From the NCBI RefSeq assembly GCF_020164455.1, contig NZ_JAIQWW010000002.1:1-64000 (forward strand): a stretch of 64,000 nt of DNA, written 5' to 3'. This stretch comes from Phyllobacterium chamaecytisi. GTDB taxonomy: Bacteria; Pseudomonadota; Alphaproteobacteria; Rhizobiales; Rhizobiaceae. Below, one piece after another: positions 1-9,194 of the stretch (positions are counted from its first letter, which is position 1; each line of letters opens with the position of its first letter). Position numbers and translations under genes: made by a program. Below the pieces are notes generated by a model. That model saw only the letters and a program-made list of their open reading frames with translations, was not told the DNA's origin and searched no databases.

Positions 1-27
1 TGCGGTTCCTCAGACAACCGAAAATCC

Positions 28-966
28 TCAGTCGAACTTCACAGCCGTTGTATTCGCACCGCAGATGAGAACGGCCACCCGCTCATCTGGTGCCGGAACA
101 TACTTGCCGGATAAGATAGCGGCGAAGGCAGCAGCGCCACCGGGTTCGGCAACAATGCGTATCTTGTCCCAGAGAGCCTGCTGTGCCGCGCGGATGTCAT
201 CATCCGAAACCAGCACCGAGCGGTCGACGAAAGCCTGGGCGATCGGAAACATCAGTTTGCCTACCTGTTTCGGAGCCAGCGAATCGGCGGCAATACCTTC
301 CGCTGGCGCATCGACAGGCTGACCGGCCTCAAGCGCCATATGAAGGGTCGGCGAGCCCTCCGGTTCAACGGCAACGACTCTCACCCGGCCTTTGAACCAT
401 GCAGCGATGCCGCCAATCAGTCCACCGCCGCCAACCGCAACCAAGAGTGTCGTTATATCGGGAAGATCAGCTTCGATCTCGGCACCGAGAGTGCCCTGAC
501 CGAGCAGCGTCTCGGGTTGGTCATAGGCATGGACGGCCAGGGCGCCGTTCTCTTCGACAAATTTCTCACTCGCGGCCAAGGCGTCGGCGTAGCGATCGCC
601 GCCGATGACGAGAGCTGCGCCATAGCCGCGGATGCGATCAGCCTTGGCCGGGGAGGTGACGCCCGGAACGAAGATCGTTGCGGGTACGCCCAGACGCATC
701 GCGGCGTAGGCGACTGCGGCGCCGTGATTTCCGCCGGACGCCGCCACGACACCAGCCTCCGGAATGGAACGGGTCAGGAGATTGGTGAAAGCACCGCGCG
801 CCTTGAACGAGCCTGAGTGCTGCAAATATTCCAGCTTGAGATCGACCGGACGCGGTGCAAGCCCGAAATCAATCATGTCGACGCGCAAGGTTGGTGTGTG
901 ACGGATATGCGGACGGATCAACCGCTCTATCTCGGCAATTCGTTCAGGTGTGATCAGGGAGTTCAT
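28..966 (-). CDS. Threonine/serine dehydratase (PLP, fold type II)
   Basis: Predicted cytosolic PLP enzyme that deaminates threonine or serine to the 2-oxo acid. The 312-residue protein has the Schiff-base lysine motif SFKARG (K55) and the glycine-rich phosphate-binding loop GGGGLIGG (about residues 179-186), both standard for the family. It is shorter than biosynthetic IlvA and has no C-terminal ACT-like regulatory domain, so a catabolic dehydratase is more likely; a serine racemase or hydroxy-amino-acid dehydratase is possible. I chose the ATG at 966 (MNSLITPERI) because the longer frame to 1041 adds 25 residues that look non-native (His/Arg rich). It is divergent from the regulator at 1165. 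Substrate is inferred from family only. Confidence 0.85.
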   Translation of the reverse strand: MNSLITPERIAEIERLIRPHIRHTPTLRVDMIDFGLAPRPVDLKLEYLQHSGSFKARGAFTNLLTRSIPEAGVVAASGGNHGAAVAYAAMRLGVPATIFVPGVTSPAKADRIRGYGAALVIGGDRYADALAASEKFVEENGALAVHAYDQPETLLGQGTLGAEIEADLPDITTLLVAVGGGGLIGGIAAWFKGRVRVVAVEPEGSPTLHMALEAGQPVDAPAEGIAADSLAPKQVGKLMFPIAQAFVDRSVLVSDDDIRAAQQALWDKIRIVAEPGGAAAFAAILSGKYVPAPDERVAVLICGANTTAVKFD

Positions 967-1164
967 GGGATTCTCGCTTGAAGGACGGTGCGGAGAATAG
1001 TGGTGACGAAGTCTGAGAAGCAAGTGCAAACGATTGATCATTGGCTAAGCCGCGTGAAACCGTCATTGACTCCAATCGTGTCCGGGAGTACGAATTCACA
1101 AAAGAGCAATAAATCTGCATTTGTTGGTTCTTAAATCTTGCGTGAAGGGAGGTGTGACCCAGCT

Positions 1165-2160
1165 ATGAATGAAATTCGCCTCCAATCATCGAACAGGCTT
1201 CCTTCCGACGAGCAGCGCGAACATTTGATGGTGCGCGTCGCCAAGCTTTATTATGACCTCGAATGGACGCAGGGCGATATCGCGGCTGAACTCGGCTTGA
1301 CCCGGTGGCAGATCGGCAGGCTGCTGACCGAGGCGAGGGAGCTCGGTGTGGTTCGTATCGAGATTACTCCAAGGGCCAAGCGCAGGACCGATCTCGAAGT
1401 GCGATTGCAGCAGCAATATCGCCTCAAAGATGCAATTGTTGTTGCCTCCGGGGACATGACGGATTCTGCGCTATTGACCGAAAGCGTGGCGCAGGCCGCG
1501 GCGATCTATCTTGCCGGGCTCACGCCGAAATGTGAACTGATTGGCGTTTCCTGGGGCCGCACCATGTCTGCCGTTGCGCGATTTTTGCCGGGCAACTGGA
1601 ACCCGGGCGTGCATGTTGTGCTGGTCAATGGCGCGACCAATCTGCGCTCGACGTCGACGCATTCAAGCGCTGTTGCGGAAGAATTTGCCCGCGCCGCCAA
1701 CGGGATCGCGACCTTGCTGCCAGTGCCGGCAATCGTCGGCAAGAAAAGTACACGCGAGGTGCTGGAAGAAGACCCGATCATCGAGCGTGTATTAAAACTT
1801 GCCACGCAGGCGGATGTTGTCTGCTTCAGCATGGGCGGCATCAACCATCAGTCGGTACTGCTCAGCAACGGCTATCTTGATGAGGCCGATATGGACAGGC
1901 TGAAGGATGCGGGCGCCGTTGGCGACATACTTGGGCGGTTTGTCGATGAGAACGGCAGAATAATCGATGAGGCTATCGACGACCGCACCGTCGGCATGCG
2001 GCTCGAACATCTGAAGACCAAGCAGCGAGCCATCGGCGTGGTTGCGGGTGAAGAAAAGCACCGGGTCGCCGTTGCAGCGTTGAAAGCGGGCTATGTGTCG
2101 GTCATCATCACGGACGAAGCAACGGCACTCTATGCATTGGAAAATCAAAATGGTGTCTGA
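1165..2160 (+). CDS. SorC/DeoR-type sugar-binding transcriptional regulator
   Basis: Predicted effector-responsive repressor or activator of the deoC/aldehyde dehydrogenase genes that follow. The N-terminus has a helix-turn-helix (about residues 34-55, WTQGDIAAELGLTRWQIGRL), and the rest is the SorC-type sugar-phosphate-binding domain. An ATG at 1165 with a GGGAGGTG Shine-Dalgarno about 10 nt upstream is preferred over the TTG at 1138. The gene ends 48 nt before deoC on the same strand, so it is probably co-transcribed with it. The usual effector for such regulators is a phosphorylated sugar; deoxyribose-5-phosphate is a guess from the neighbours. Confidence 0.85.
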   Translation: MNEIRLQSSNRLPSDEQREHLMVRVAKLYYDLEWTQGDIAAELGLTRWQIGRLLTEARELGVVRIEITPRAKRRTDLEVRLQQQYRLKDAIVVASGDMTDSALLTESVAQAAAIYLAGLTPKCELIGVSWGRTMSAVARFLPGNWNPGVHVVLVNGATNLRSTSTHSSAVAEEFARAANGIATLLPVPAIVGKKSTREVLEEDPIIERVLKLATQADVVCFSMGGINHQSVLLSNGYLDEADMDRLKDAGAVGDILGRFVDENGRIIDEAIDDRTVGMRLEHLKTKQRAIGVVAGEEKHRVAVAALKAGYVSVIITDEATALYALENQNGV

Positions 2161-2208
2161 CACGCGTGAGGCGACAAATTGCCGTGTCGATCACAGGAAG
2201 GATCGCGC

Positions 2209-3213
2209 ATGAACCGCCAGGATATTTTGGTATCAAAGGGGACGGACTTGGCAGTCCAGCATTCCCTAGCGCGCAACGCCGGCACCAGGCTCGCGCTTGA
2301 CTGGTTTGACGATATAGCTGTCAACCGCTCGGCCACGGAGCGCCGCGCTGCGACGCTGACGACGCGCCGGACAGTGAAGAAGGAATATCAGGCGGCTTGG
2401 CTGATAAAGGCGATCACCTGCATCGATCTGACCACGCTTGCCGGCGACGACACGGCGGGTCGCGTCCATCGGCTTTGCGCCAAGGCAAGGCGTCCCGTGC
2501 GGGAGGATATCCTCGAGGCCCTCGGCCTGGCCGATGCGAACATCACGACTGGTGCTGTTTGCGTCTATCCGACAATGGTGCCGCATGCGGTGAAGGCATT
2601 GCAGGGGTCCGGCATACCTGTGGCCTCGGTGGCAACTGGTTTCCCGGCTGGCCTCACGCCGCTGCCGCAGCGCCTTGCCGAGATCCACTATGCTGTGGGT
2701 GAGGGGGCCGCTGAAATCGACATCGTTATCACGCGCGAACACGTGCTAACCCAGAACTGGTCAGCGCTGTACGATGAGATCGCGCAGATGCGGGAAGCGG
2801 CAGGCGATGCACATCTGAAGGCGATCCTGGCCACCGGCGACCTTAACACGCTGCGCAATGTCTATCGCGCTTCGATGGTTGCGATGCAGGCCGGCGCCGA
2901 TTTCATCAAGACATCGACGGGCAAGGAGGAAGTGAATGCCACGCTTCCAGTCAGCCTGATCATGCTGCGCGCCTTGCGCGACTATGGCGAATTGTCAGGC
3001 CAGACAGTCGGCTTCAAGCCGGCAGGCGGCATGAAGACCGCCAAGGATGCCATGAACTGGCTGATCCTGATGAAGGAAGAACTTGGGCTGCCGTGGATGC
3101 AGCCGGATCTATTCCGTCTCGGTGCGAGTTCGATGCTTGGCGATATCGAACGGCAGCTGGAACATTACGTGACGGGCCGCTACGCCGCGTCTTCGCGCCA
3201 CGCCCTCGCTTAA
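2209..3213 (+). CDS. deoC: Deoxyribose-phosphate aldolase
   Basis: DERA cleaves 2-deoxyribose-5-phosphate into glyceraldehyde-3-phosphate and acetaldehyde. The Schiff-base lysine lies in ADFIKTSTGK (K234 from this start), and the second conserved lysine region is FKPAGGMK. The protein is 334 residues, longer than the roughly 250-residue E. coli enzyme because of an N-terminal extension, as in the long DERA subgroup. The ATG at 2209 has an AGGAAGGA ribosome site; the upstream ATG-like start at 2179 lacks one. The stop is 11 nt before the aldehyde dehydrogenase start, which supports one operon in which the acetaldehyde formed is oxidised by the next enzyme. Confidence 0.93.
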   Translation: MNRQDILVSKGTDLAVQHSLARNAGTRLALDWFDDIAVNRSATERRAATLTTRRTVKKEYQAAWLIKAITCIDLTTLAGDDTAGRVHRLCAKARRPVREDILEALGLADANITTGAVCVYPTMVPHAVKALQGSGIPVASVATGFPAGLTPLPQRLAEIHYAVGEGAAEIDIVITREHVLTQNWSALYDEIAQMREAAGDAHLKAILATGDLNTLRNVYRASMVAMQAGADFIKTSTGKEEVNATLPVSLIMLRALRDYGELSGQTVGFKPAGGMKTAKDAMNWLILMKEELGLPWMQPDLFRLGASSMLGDIERQLEHYVTGRYAASSRHALA

Positions 3214-3224
3214 GGAACAAAATC

Positions 3225-5621
3225 ATGGGACAGATCAAGGACATCCTTCGCACCATGGAATATGGCCCAGCTCCGGAGAGCAATAGTGACGTTCAGGCAT
3301 GGCTCGATGCCAACAAAAAGGGCTTCGGTCATTTCATCAATGGCAAATTTACTGGCAGTGAAGGTCTCAAGACCTTCGCAGTGATCAATCCGGCCAACGA
3401 AAAAGTGCTGGCGAAGGTTGCCAACGGCACGGCCGAGGATGTCGACGCTGCTGTCAAGGCCGCACGTGCCGCCTTCGGCAAGTGGTCCAAATTGCCGGGC
3501 CATGAGCGCGCGAAATATCTTTATGCCATCGCTCGCCATATCCAGAAGCGAGAGCGGTTCTTCTCGGTGCTCGAGACCATGGACAATGGCAAGCCCATCC
3601 GCGAGACACGCGACATCGATATCCCGCTTGTTGCCCGGCATTTTTACCACCATGCCGGCTGGGCCGAGATGGTCGAGACCGAGTTCGAGGGCTTCTCTCC
3701 GGTCGGCGTGTGCGGGCAGGTGATTCCGTGGAATTTCCCGCTGTTGATGCTGGCGTGGAAGATCGCTCCGGCGTTGGCGGCCGGTAACACGGTCGTCCTC
3801 AAGCCGGCGGAATTGACGCCGCTGACAGCAATCGCCTTTGCAGAGATCTGCCATGAGGTCGGCCTGCCTGCCGGTGTTGTCAATATCGTGCATGGCGATG
3901 GTTCAACCGGCGCACTGATTTGCGGCCACGAGGATATCGACAAGGTCGCGTTTACTGGTTCGACCGAAGTTGGCCGCATCATCCGCGAACAGATTGCCGG
4001 CTCGGAGAAAAAGCTGTCGCTGGAGCTCGGCGGCAAGTCGCCGTTCATCGTCTTCGAAGATGCGGATATGGACGGGGCGGTGGAAGGCGTGGTCGATGCC
4101 ATCTGGTTCAACCAGGGCGAAGTCTGCTGCGCCGGATCGCGAATCCTCGTGCAGGAAGGCATTGCAGACCGTTTCTACAACAAACTGCGCAAGCGCATGG
4201 AGACGCTGCGCGTCGGCGATCCGCTGGACAAGACCATGGATATCGGCGCGCTTGTCTCGGCAGGGCAGTTGAAACGCGTTTCGGCACTGGTCGAGCAGGG
4301 CAAGGTTGAGGGCGGCACGTTGTGGCAGGCACCCGTGAAACTACCGGCCAAGGGCAGCTACTTCGCCCCCGGCTTCTTCACCGATGTCGAGCCGGCGTCG
4401 ACGGTCTGCGAAGTCGAAATCTTTGGTCCAGTCGCCACGGCGACCACCTTCCGCACGCCGGATGAGGCCATTGCTCTGGCGAACAACACCAGGTACGGGC
4501 TTGCCGCATCAATCTGGTCGGAGAATATCAATCTTGCGCTCGATATGGCTGCTCGTGTCAAGGCCGGTGTCGTCTGGATCAACTCGACCAACCTGCTCGA
4601 TGCCGGCGCCGGTTTCGGCGGTTACCGCGAAAGTGGTTTTGGCCGTGAAGGTGGCCGCGAGGGGCTCTACGAGTATCTGACGGCCGATTGGGAAAAACGC
4701 CTGCCTCTGGCCAAGGCCGAACCAGCGTTCAAGCCATCGGCGACACCGGACGGCGACGCCAAGATCGCGGCTACAGGCACAATCGACCGCACGGCGAAGA
4801 ATTATGTGGGCGGCAAGCAGGCACGTCCCGATGGCGGCTACAGCTATTCGGTGATGGGCAAGGGTGGACAAATCATTGGCCAGGCCGGACTCGGCAACCG
4901 CAAGGACATTCGCAACGCCGTCGAGGCGGCGGCCAAAGCCGGCGCATGGGGTGGCGCGACGGCGCATAATCGCGCGCAGGTGCTGTATTATCTCGGCGAA
5001 AACCTGAGCGCGCGTCAGGCCGAATTCGAGGAACTGCTGGAGACAAGCACCGGCGTGTCCGCCAAGGTCGCAGCCGAGGAGTTTGCCGTCGCTCTCCGCC
5101 GCATCTTTTATTATGCCGCCCAGGCAGACAAATATGATGGCGCGGTTCACTCGACCAAATCACGCCATGTGACATTGGCGATGAACGAGCCTTGGGGTGT
5201 CATGGGTATCGTATGCCCCGACGAATTGCCGCTGCTGTCGTTCGTATCGCTGGTATTGCCGGCGATCGCCATGGGCAACCGCGTGATCGCCGTCCCGTCG
5301 ACCCGCCATCCTTTGATCGCCGCCAACCTCTACCAGGTGCTAGACACTTCGGATGTTCCAGGGGGTGTGGTCAACATCGTTACCGGCGAACGCGATGTTC
5401 TGGCCAGGACATTGGCCGAGCACGATGAGGTCGATGCGATGTGGTACGTCGGCTCGAAGGAGGGAAGCACGATGGTAGAGAAAGCGTCGTGCGGGAACCT
5501 CAAGGCGACATGGGTCAATAATGGACGCCAACGCGATTGGCTCAGTGCTCAAGGGCAGGGCAGAGACTATCTGCGACGCGCGGTGCAGGTCAAAAACATC
5601 TGGGTTCCCTACGGCGAATAA
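3225..5621 (+). CDS. Two-domain aldehyde dehydrogenase, ALDH16-like
   Basis: NAD(P)-dependent aldehyde dehydrogenase of 799 residues, against about 480-500 for an ordinary ALDH. Residues about 35-490 form a complete catalytic domain with ELGGKSP and FNQGEVCCAGSR; by alignment to ALDH2 the nucleophile is the first of the two cysteines (C301). After a short linker (about 500-525), a second, shorter ALDH-like domain follows (VGGKQARPDGGYSY, NEPWGVMGIVCPD) in which I see no catalytic Cys or ELGG motif. That layout is the ALDH16 family, in which bacterial members keep the cysteine and the second domain is non-catalytic. Placement after deoC suggests acetaldehyde as substrate (inference). The start at 3225 is chosen because it follows the deoC stop with an AAGGA site; the longer frame overlaps deoC. 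Confidence 0.88.
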   Translation: MGQIKDILRTMEYGPAPESNSDVQAWLDANKKGFGHFINGKFTGSEGLKTFAVINPANEKVLAKVANGTAEDVDAAVKAARAAFGKWSKLPGHERAKYLYAIARHIQKRERFFSVLETMDNGKPIRETRDIDIPLVARHFYHHAGWAEMVETEFEGFSPVGVCGQVIPWNFPLLMLAWKIAPALAAGNTVVLKPAELTPLTAIAFAEICHEVGLPAGVVNIVHGDGSTGALICGHEDIDKVAFTGSTEVGRIIREQIAGSEKKLSLELGGKSPFIVFEDADMDGAVEGVVDAIWFNQGEVCCAGSRILVQEGIADRFYNKLRKRMETLRVGDPLDKTMDIGALVSAGQLKRVSALVEQGKVEGGTLWQAPVKLPAKGSYFAPGFFTDVEPASTVCEVEIFGPVATATTFRTPDEAIALANNTRYGLAASIWSENINLALDMAARVKAGVVWINSTNLLDAGAGFGGYRESGFGREGGREGLYEYLTADWEKRLPLAKAEPAFKPSATPDGDAKIAATGTIDRTAKNYVGGKQARPDGGYSYSVMGKGGQIIGQAGLGNRKDIRNAVEAAAKAGAWGGATAHNRAQVLYYLGENLSARQAEFEELLETSTGVSAKVAAEEFAVALRRIFYYAAQADKYDGAVHSTKSRHVTLAMNEPWGVMGIVCPDELPLLSFVSLVLPAIAMGNRVIAVPSTRHPLIAANLYQVLDTSDVPGGVVNIVTGERDVLARTLAEHDEVDAMWYVGSKEGSTMVEKASCGNLKATWVNNGRQRDWLSAQGQGRDYLRRAVQVKNIWVPYGE

Positions 5622-5624
5622 ATC

Positions 5625-5732
5625 CGCCAGCGCGGGCTGCAAATGGCGATTTTCTCCGCTCCGATGCTCATGTACCCAAAAGTACACTCCGCTTCGGGGC
5701 TCGAAAATCACCATTTTCGCCACGCGCTGACG
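5625..5732. repeat. Long imperfect palindromic intergenic element
   Basis: Two 30-nt arms (5625-5654 and 5703-5732) are reverse complements at 24 of 30 positions. The matching blocks include CAGCGCG, AAATGG and GATTTTC/GAAAATC. The 48-nt centre holds a TGTAC/GTACA hairpin around CCAAAA, flanked by a direct repeat, CTCCGCTCCGATGCTC against CTCCGCTTCGGGGCTC. It starts 3 nt after the dehydrogenase stop and lies between convergent genes. It could act as a bidirectional terminator or be a mobile palindromic repeat. There is no U-tract, so simple intrinsic termination is not obvious. Confidence 0.6.
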
Positions 5733-5763
5733 AATTTTCAGTCGGCTCATACTCGTTCTCCGC

Positions 5764-6573
5764 TTACTTGCGGCGATAGAGATACAATGTCAGCGGTGCG
5801 AGCACGACAGTCAGCAATATTGGGGCTATAAGTGCTGCGCCCAGCTGGGCGGCGGTGACATTTCCGGCCATCAGACCGCGCATGGCAGTCGTCATCAGCG
5901 ACACCGGATTGACATCGACGAAGACCCTCAACCAGCCTGGCATTGTTGCAGGGTCTACCATGATGTTGGAGGCGAAAACCAAGGGCATGATGCCGGTAAA
6001 GGCCATGGTCATAACGGTGCTGGGCGTGCGCATGACCAGCCCGAGCACCAGGAATATCCAGCCGAACCCAAACCCGATCACCACTAGCAGGAGGAGCGCT
6101 TCGACGACGCCTATGATGCCGCCTTCCGGCCTGTAGCCGAGGAGGACGCCAATGAACAGGATAAGCAGCGACGCGATCAGATGGCGCAGGATGTCGCCCA
6201 CCATCAGCCCGGCGAAAGGTGACAGCGACCAGATCGGCAGTGAACGGAACCGGTCGAACAGACCCTTGCCGAGATCGGTGCTCAGCCCCATGCCGGAGTA
6301 CATCGAATTGAACACCACGGTCTGCACCAGAATGCCGGGCAGAAAATATTGCAGATAGGCCGCTGTAGAACCTGAAAGCGCACCGCCGAACACGAAGGTG
6401 AACAACAGGGTGAACATGATCGGCGTCATGACCAGGTCGAAGAGCTGTTCTGGAATATGTTTGAACTTGAGCACGGCACGCCAACCGAAAACGAGCGCAT
6501 TGGACACCGCCGAAGGCTGCGGCGGACGGGTAGCGTAGATGAGCGAAGTTGTTGCGGTTTCGTTATCCATCAT
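5764..6573 (-). CDS. ABC-2 type transporter permease (DrrB-like)
   Basis: Integral membrane half of a drug or lipid export ABC system, about six membrane segments in 269 residues. It has the DrrB/ABC-2 layout: a soluble N-terminus of about 30 residues, a first segment (MTPIMFTLLFTFVFGGAL), and a C-terminal region ending YLYRRK. Its start (ATG 6573, or the adjacent ATG at 6570) overlaps the stop of the ATPase gene, so the two are translationally coupled. Substrate cannot be told from sequence; DrrAB relatives export hydrophobic drugs, glycolipids and polyketides. Confidence 0.85.
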   Translation of the reverse strand: MMDNETATTSLIYATRPPQPSAVSNALVFGWRAVLKFKHIPEQLFDLVMTPIMFTLLFTFVFGGALSGSTAAYLQYFLPGILVQTVVFNSMYSGMGLSTDLGKGLFDRFRSLPIWSLSPFAGLMVGDILRHLIASLLILFIGVLLGYRPEGGIIGVVEALLLLVVIGFGFGWIFLVLGLVMRTPSTVMTMAFTGIMPLVFASNIMVDPATMPGWLRVFVDVNPVSLMTTAMRGLMAGNVTAAQLGAALIAPILLTVVLAPLTLYLYRRK

Positions 6574-7556
6574 GCTTCTCCCGGAGAAGGCTGGCTTTCG
6601 GTGATGTGCCCGGTCAAAGCGAAGAACACCTCGTCGAGGCTGGGCGCGCCCATCGAGAAATCGGCAAGTTCAATATTTGCGGCGATCAGTGCGGCCAGAC
6701 CCCGATTGGCGTTCTGGGGCGTATCAACCATCAGTGACAGCGCCGCGCCTTCAGAACTGCGTTGCGCCTTGCTGCCGGTTATTTCCTCCAGCAGACGTTC
6801 GGCTTCCGCGATACCTGCTGCATCGACCAATGTCAGATGCAGGAAGCCCGACCCCGTAGCCGCCTTGAGCTCGCGGCTCGTACCTTCCGCGATTTTCTTG
6901 CCGTGATCGATCACGGCGATGCGCGCGGCAAGCTGGTCGGCTTCCTCCAGGTATTGCGTCGTGAGAAGAATGGTTACGCCTGCCTCGGAGAGCGAGCGGA
7001 TCATGCGCCAGACGCTCTTGCGCGCCATGGGGTCGAGCCCGGTCGTCGGCTCGTCGAGGAACAAGACGCCCGGCGTAACCACGAGCGAGGCTGCGATATC
7101 CAGCCGGCGCCGCATGCCGCCGGAATAATCCTTGACCTGTTTGGCGGAGGCATCTGCAAGATCGAAGGCGGTGAGAAGATCGTCTGCCCGCTGCTTTGCG
7201 GCTTGACCGCGAAATCCCCACAGCCGCGCTAGCAGGATCAGGTTTTCACGTCCCGTCAGATCTTCGTCAAGCGAGGCAAACTGCCCGGTCATGGCGATGG
7301 AACCGCGTATCTCGTGCGGAGACTGCTTGAGATCAAAACCCAGTACCTTTGCCGAACCGGCATCGGGGGGAAGCAATGTCGCCAGCATACGCAGCAAGGT
7401 TGTCTTGCCCGCACCATTCGGGCCTAGAATGCCGAATATCATGCCGCGCGGCACATCAAGATCAATACCATCGACAGCACGGACATCGCCAAAATATTTG
7501 CTGAGGCCCCGCGCCTCGATGGCGGTACCTTTCGGCGGTTGGGCGGTATCGGGCAT
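6570..7556 (-). CDS. ABC transporter ATP-binding protein (DrrA-like)
   Basis: ATPase partner of the downstream ABC-2 permease. It shows Walker A GPNGAGKTT, the signature YSGGMRRRLD and Walker B VLFLDEPTTGLD, followed by a C-terminal extension of about 100 residues typical of DrrA. I chose the ATG at 7556 because a GAAGGA site lies at good spacing before it; a GTG at 7562 is too close to that site. The 328-residue length is normal. The gene is divergent from the cyclase at 7763; 206 nt between them can hold both promoters. Confidence 0.87.
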   Translation of the reverse strand: MPDTAQPPKGTAIEARGLSKYFGDVRAVDGIDLDVPRGMIFGILGPNGAGKTTLLRMLATLLPPDAGSAKVLGFDLKQSPHEIRGSIAMTGQFASLDEDLTGRENLILLARLWGFRGQAAKQRADDLLTAFDLADASAKQVKDYSGGMRRRLDIAASLVVTPGVLFLDEPTTGLDPMARKSVWRMIRSLSEAGVTILLTTQYLEEADQLAARIAVIDHGKKIAEGTSRELKAATGSGFLHLTLVDAAGIAEAERLLEEITGSKAQRSSEGAALSLMVDTPQNANRGLAALIAANIELADFSMGAPSLDEVFFALTGHITESQPSPGEA

Positions 7557-7762
7557 CGTCACGGTCCTTCAATTTGCAGTTGGCCGACTATGAGTCAGCG
7601 GCAAGATGGGCAGCGGCGGGGCGGATAGATAGCAATGCGGGCGTTTTCTGTCAAAGTGTCGCAGGCAGCTGCCTGAAATCTGCCGTCTCGCCGGACGAAT
7701 GACAGACAGAAATACCGTGCAATAATTATTCGGAAAGCTTCAATGTTCACAATGCTGGTATC

Positions 7763-8812
7763 ATGAACAGATATTCCTTCGGCTTCTGGATATTCGTTTT
7801 GTGCGCTATCGCCGTAAGCGGCGTGATTTATGGCGCGATATTCTATGATGACTGGTCGCTGATTGGGGCCGTTTTTGCGCTGTTTGTCTGTGTTCCGGTC
7901 ATTGCCTTTGAGCGGGGACTGCTGCTGCCGCGTCTGAACGCCTGGGTTACATCTCTTTCGACCCCGGCCTATATTATTTTCTCCCTTCTCGTTTTCTATT
8001 TGATGGTCAGCGTGGCTTTCGCGGCCTGCGGTGGTCTGCTTTGGTCCCTGGGGCGTCTGAAGGCTATAACTTGGCAGGAAGCCGTCATTTTGCCGGCGGA
8101 TATCTTGCTTTACACAATCGGGGTATCGCTGATCCTCAGTTTTGTCACCCGCGTCCGCGAACTGCTCGGCCGAGACGTCTTCGCCAGTCTGCTTCTTGGC
8201 CGGTACCGCAAACCCATCGAAGAAGAGCGAGTGTTCCTGTTCATCGATCTTGTCGGATCTACGTCTTTTGCCGAGGAATTCGGGGACCTACGCGCGCAAC
8301 AGTTTCTTAGTGCATTGTTTACGGCTATTGCCAAACCCGTGCGACAGTATCGAGGCACCATTGACGATTATGTCGGTGATGCGGCGATTATAACCTGGCC
8401 GATGGCGCGCGGACTGAGACAAGATAATTGCGTGAAGTGTGCGTTCGCGATCGTCGACGCGATCGAGGCCGACGCCGACAAATGGCTGCAGAAATTCGGT
8501 CGAGTACCGCGTCTGCGCATAGCTCTGCATGGCGGGCCCATTGTCACCGCGGAGGTCGGAGTGGATCACCACAAGATCGCTTATTTTGGCGATACCGTGA
8601 ATACGACAGCACGTCTGGAAGGCCTGAGCCGTACACTCGGTGTGCCGATATTGATTTCGAGCGATCTGGCGAAACGCTTGGAATTTGCCGGCGACATCAA
8701 AGCTGAATATCTCGGCCAGCATGCGCTGAAGGGCAGGGGACAGTCGCTCGGCGTCATGGCGCTGACACGGGAGAAAGAACCTGCGCTAAAGCTGGTGGCC
8801 CGGAGTGCGTAA
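7763..8812 (+). CDS. Membrane-anchored class III adenylate/guanylate cyclase
   Basis: Predicted cyclic-nucleotide synthase of 349 residues. About four hydrophobic segments fill residues 5-150, followed by a single CHD cyclase domain (about 155-340). The first metal-binding Asp is in FIDLVGST and the second in DDYVGDAAIITW. A later motif, KIAYFGDTVNTTARLE, matches the substrate/transition-state region of the family. Such proteins work as homodimers at the inner membrane. No ligand-sensing domain other than the membrane part is visible, so the input signal is unknown. It is monocistronic; the next 135 nt contain nothing I can identify before the riboswitch. Confidence 0.85.
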   Translation: MNRYSFGFWIFVLCAIAVSGVIYGAIFYDDWSLIGAVFALFVCVPVIAFERGLLLPRLNAWVTSLSTPAYIIFSLLVFYLMVSVAFAACGGLLWSLGRLKAITWQEAVILPADILLYTIGVSLILSFVTRVRELLGRDVFASLLLGRYRKPIEEERVFLFIDLVGSTSFAEEFGDLRAQQFLSALFTAIAKPVRQYRGTIDDYVGDAAIITWPMARGLRQDNCVKCAFAIVDAIEADADKWLQKFGRVPRLRIALHGGPIVTAEVGVDHHKIAYFGDTVNTTARLEGLSRTLGVPILISSDLAKRLEFAGDIKAEYLGQHALKGRGQSLGVMALTREKEPALKLVARSA

Positions 8813-8948
8813 TGTATATCCTGCCCTCGACAATTTCTGTCCACAAAGCGTCAAATCAGCGGATTGGGCGGTGACAGCGCTTGTGCGGTGCGATATGGTC
8901 TGCTTCGTCGAGGGTCTTCGATTGTAGAATCAAGGGCCCTGTCAATTT

Positions 8949-9190
8949 GCGGGAGAGTGTCTTTGCACAGCGATGTGCAGGTCCACCGAAGGGGAAATCG
9001 CCCGAAATCTCTCAGGTAGCAAGAACCGCAAAAGGATAAGACAACTCTGGAAAGTCGAGGGAAACCTCGCGCCGAAGGTGTAAGTGCAGCCGGACGCAAG
9101 TCCTAAGCTGCGCGAGTCTCTCAGGCTTCCGACAGAGGGGCAAAGAAACGGTCCGTCCTTGTGGCGGGGATCTTTGCACGACTCTGGAGT
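8949..9190 (+). promoter_or_regulatory. Tandem glycine riboswitch upstream of gcvT
   Basis: Two glycine-aptamer-like units lie in tandem in the leader. The first (about 8949-9050) has GGGAGAG, CACCGAAGGGG and CCCGAAATCTCTCAGG. The second (about 9051-9140) has CGCGCCGAAGGTG, GTCTCTCAGG and GACAGAGGGG. These are the conserved cores of the glycine riboswitch, which normally turns on glycine cleavage genes when glycine is high. The 50 nt between aptamer 2 and the gcvT start would be the expression platform; CAAAGA (9141) can pair with TCTTTG (9171), and the ribosome site follows at 9184. The mechanism of switching is not visible. Confidence 0.88.
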
Positions 9191-9194
9191 AAAA

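Noticed and set aside
1138..1164. Upstream TTG start for the SorC-type regulator
   Set aside because: The ribosome site lies after it, directly before the ATG at 1165.
5340..5750. Minus-strand frame through the palindrome and the end of the dehydrogenase
   Set aside because: Composed of the palindromic element and antisense coding DNA; not a gene.
9084..9194. N-terminal extension of gcvT
   Set aside because: It would translate the second glycine aptamer.
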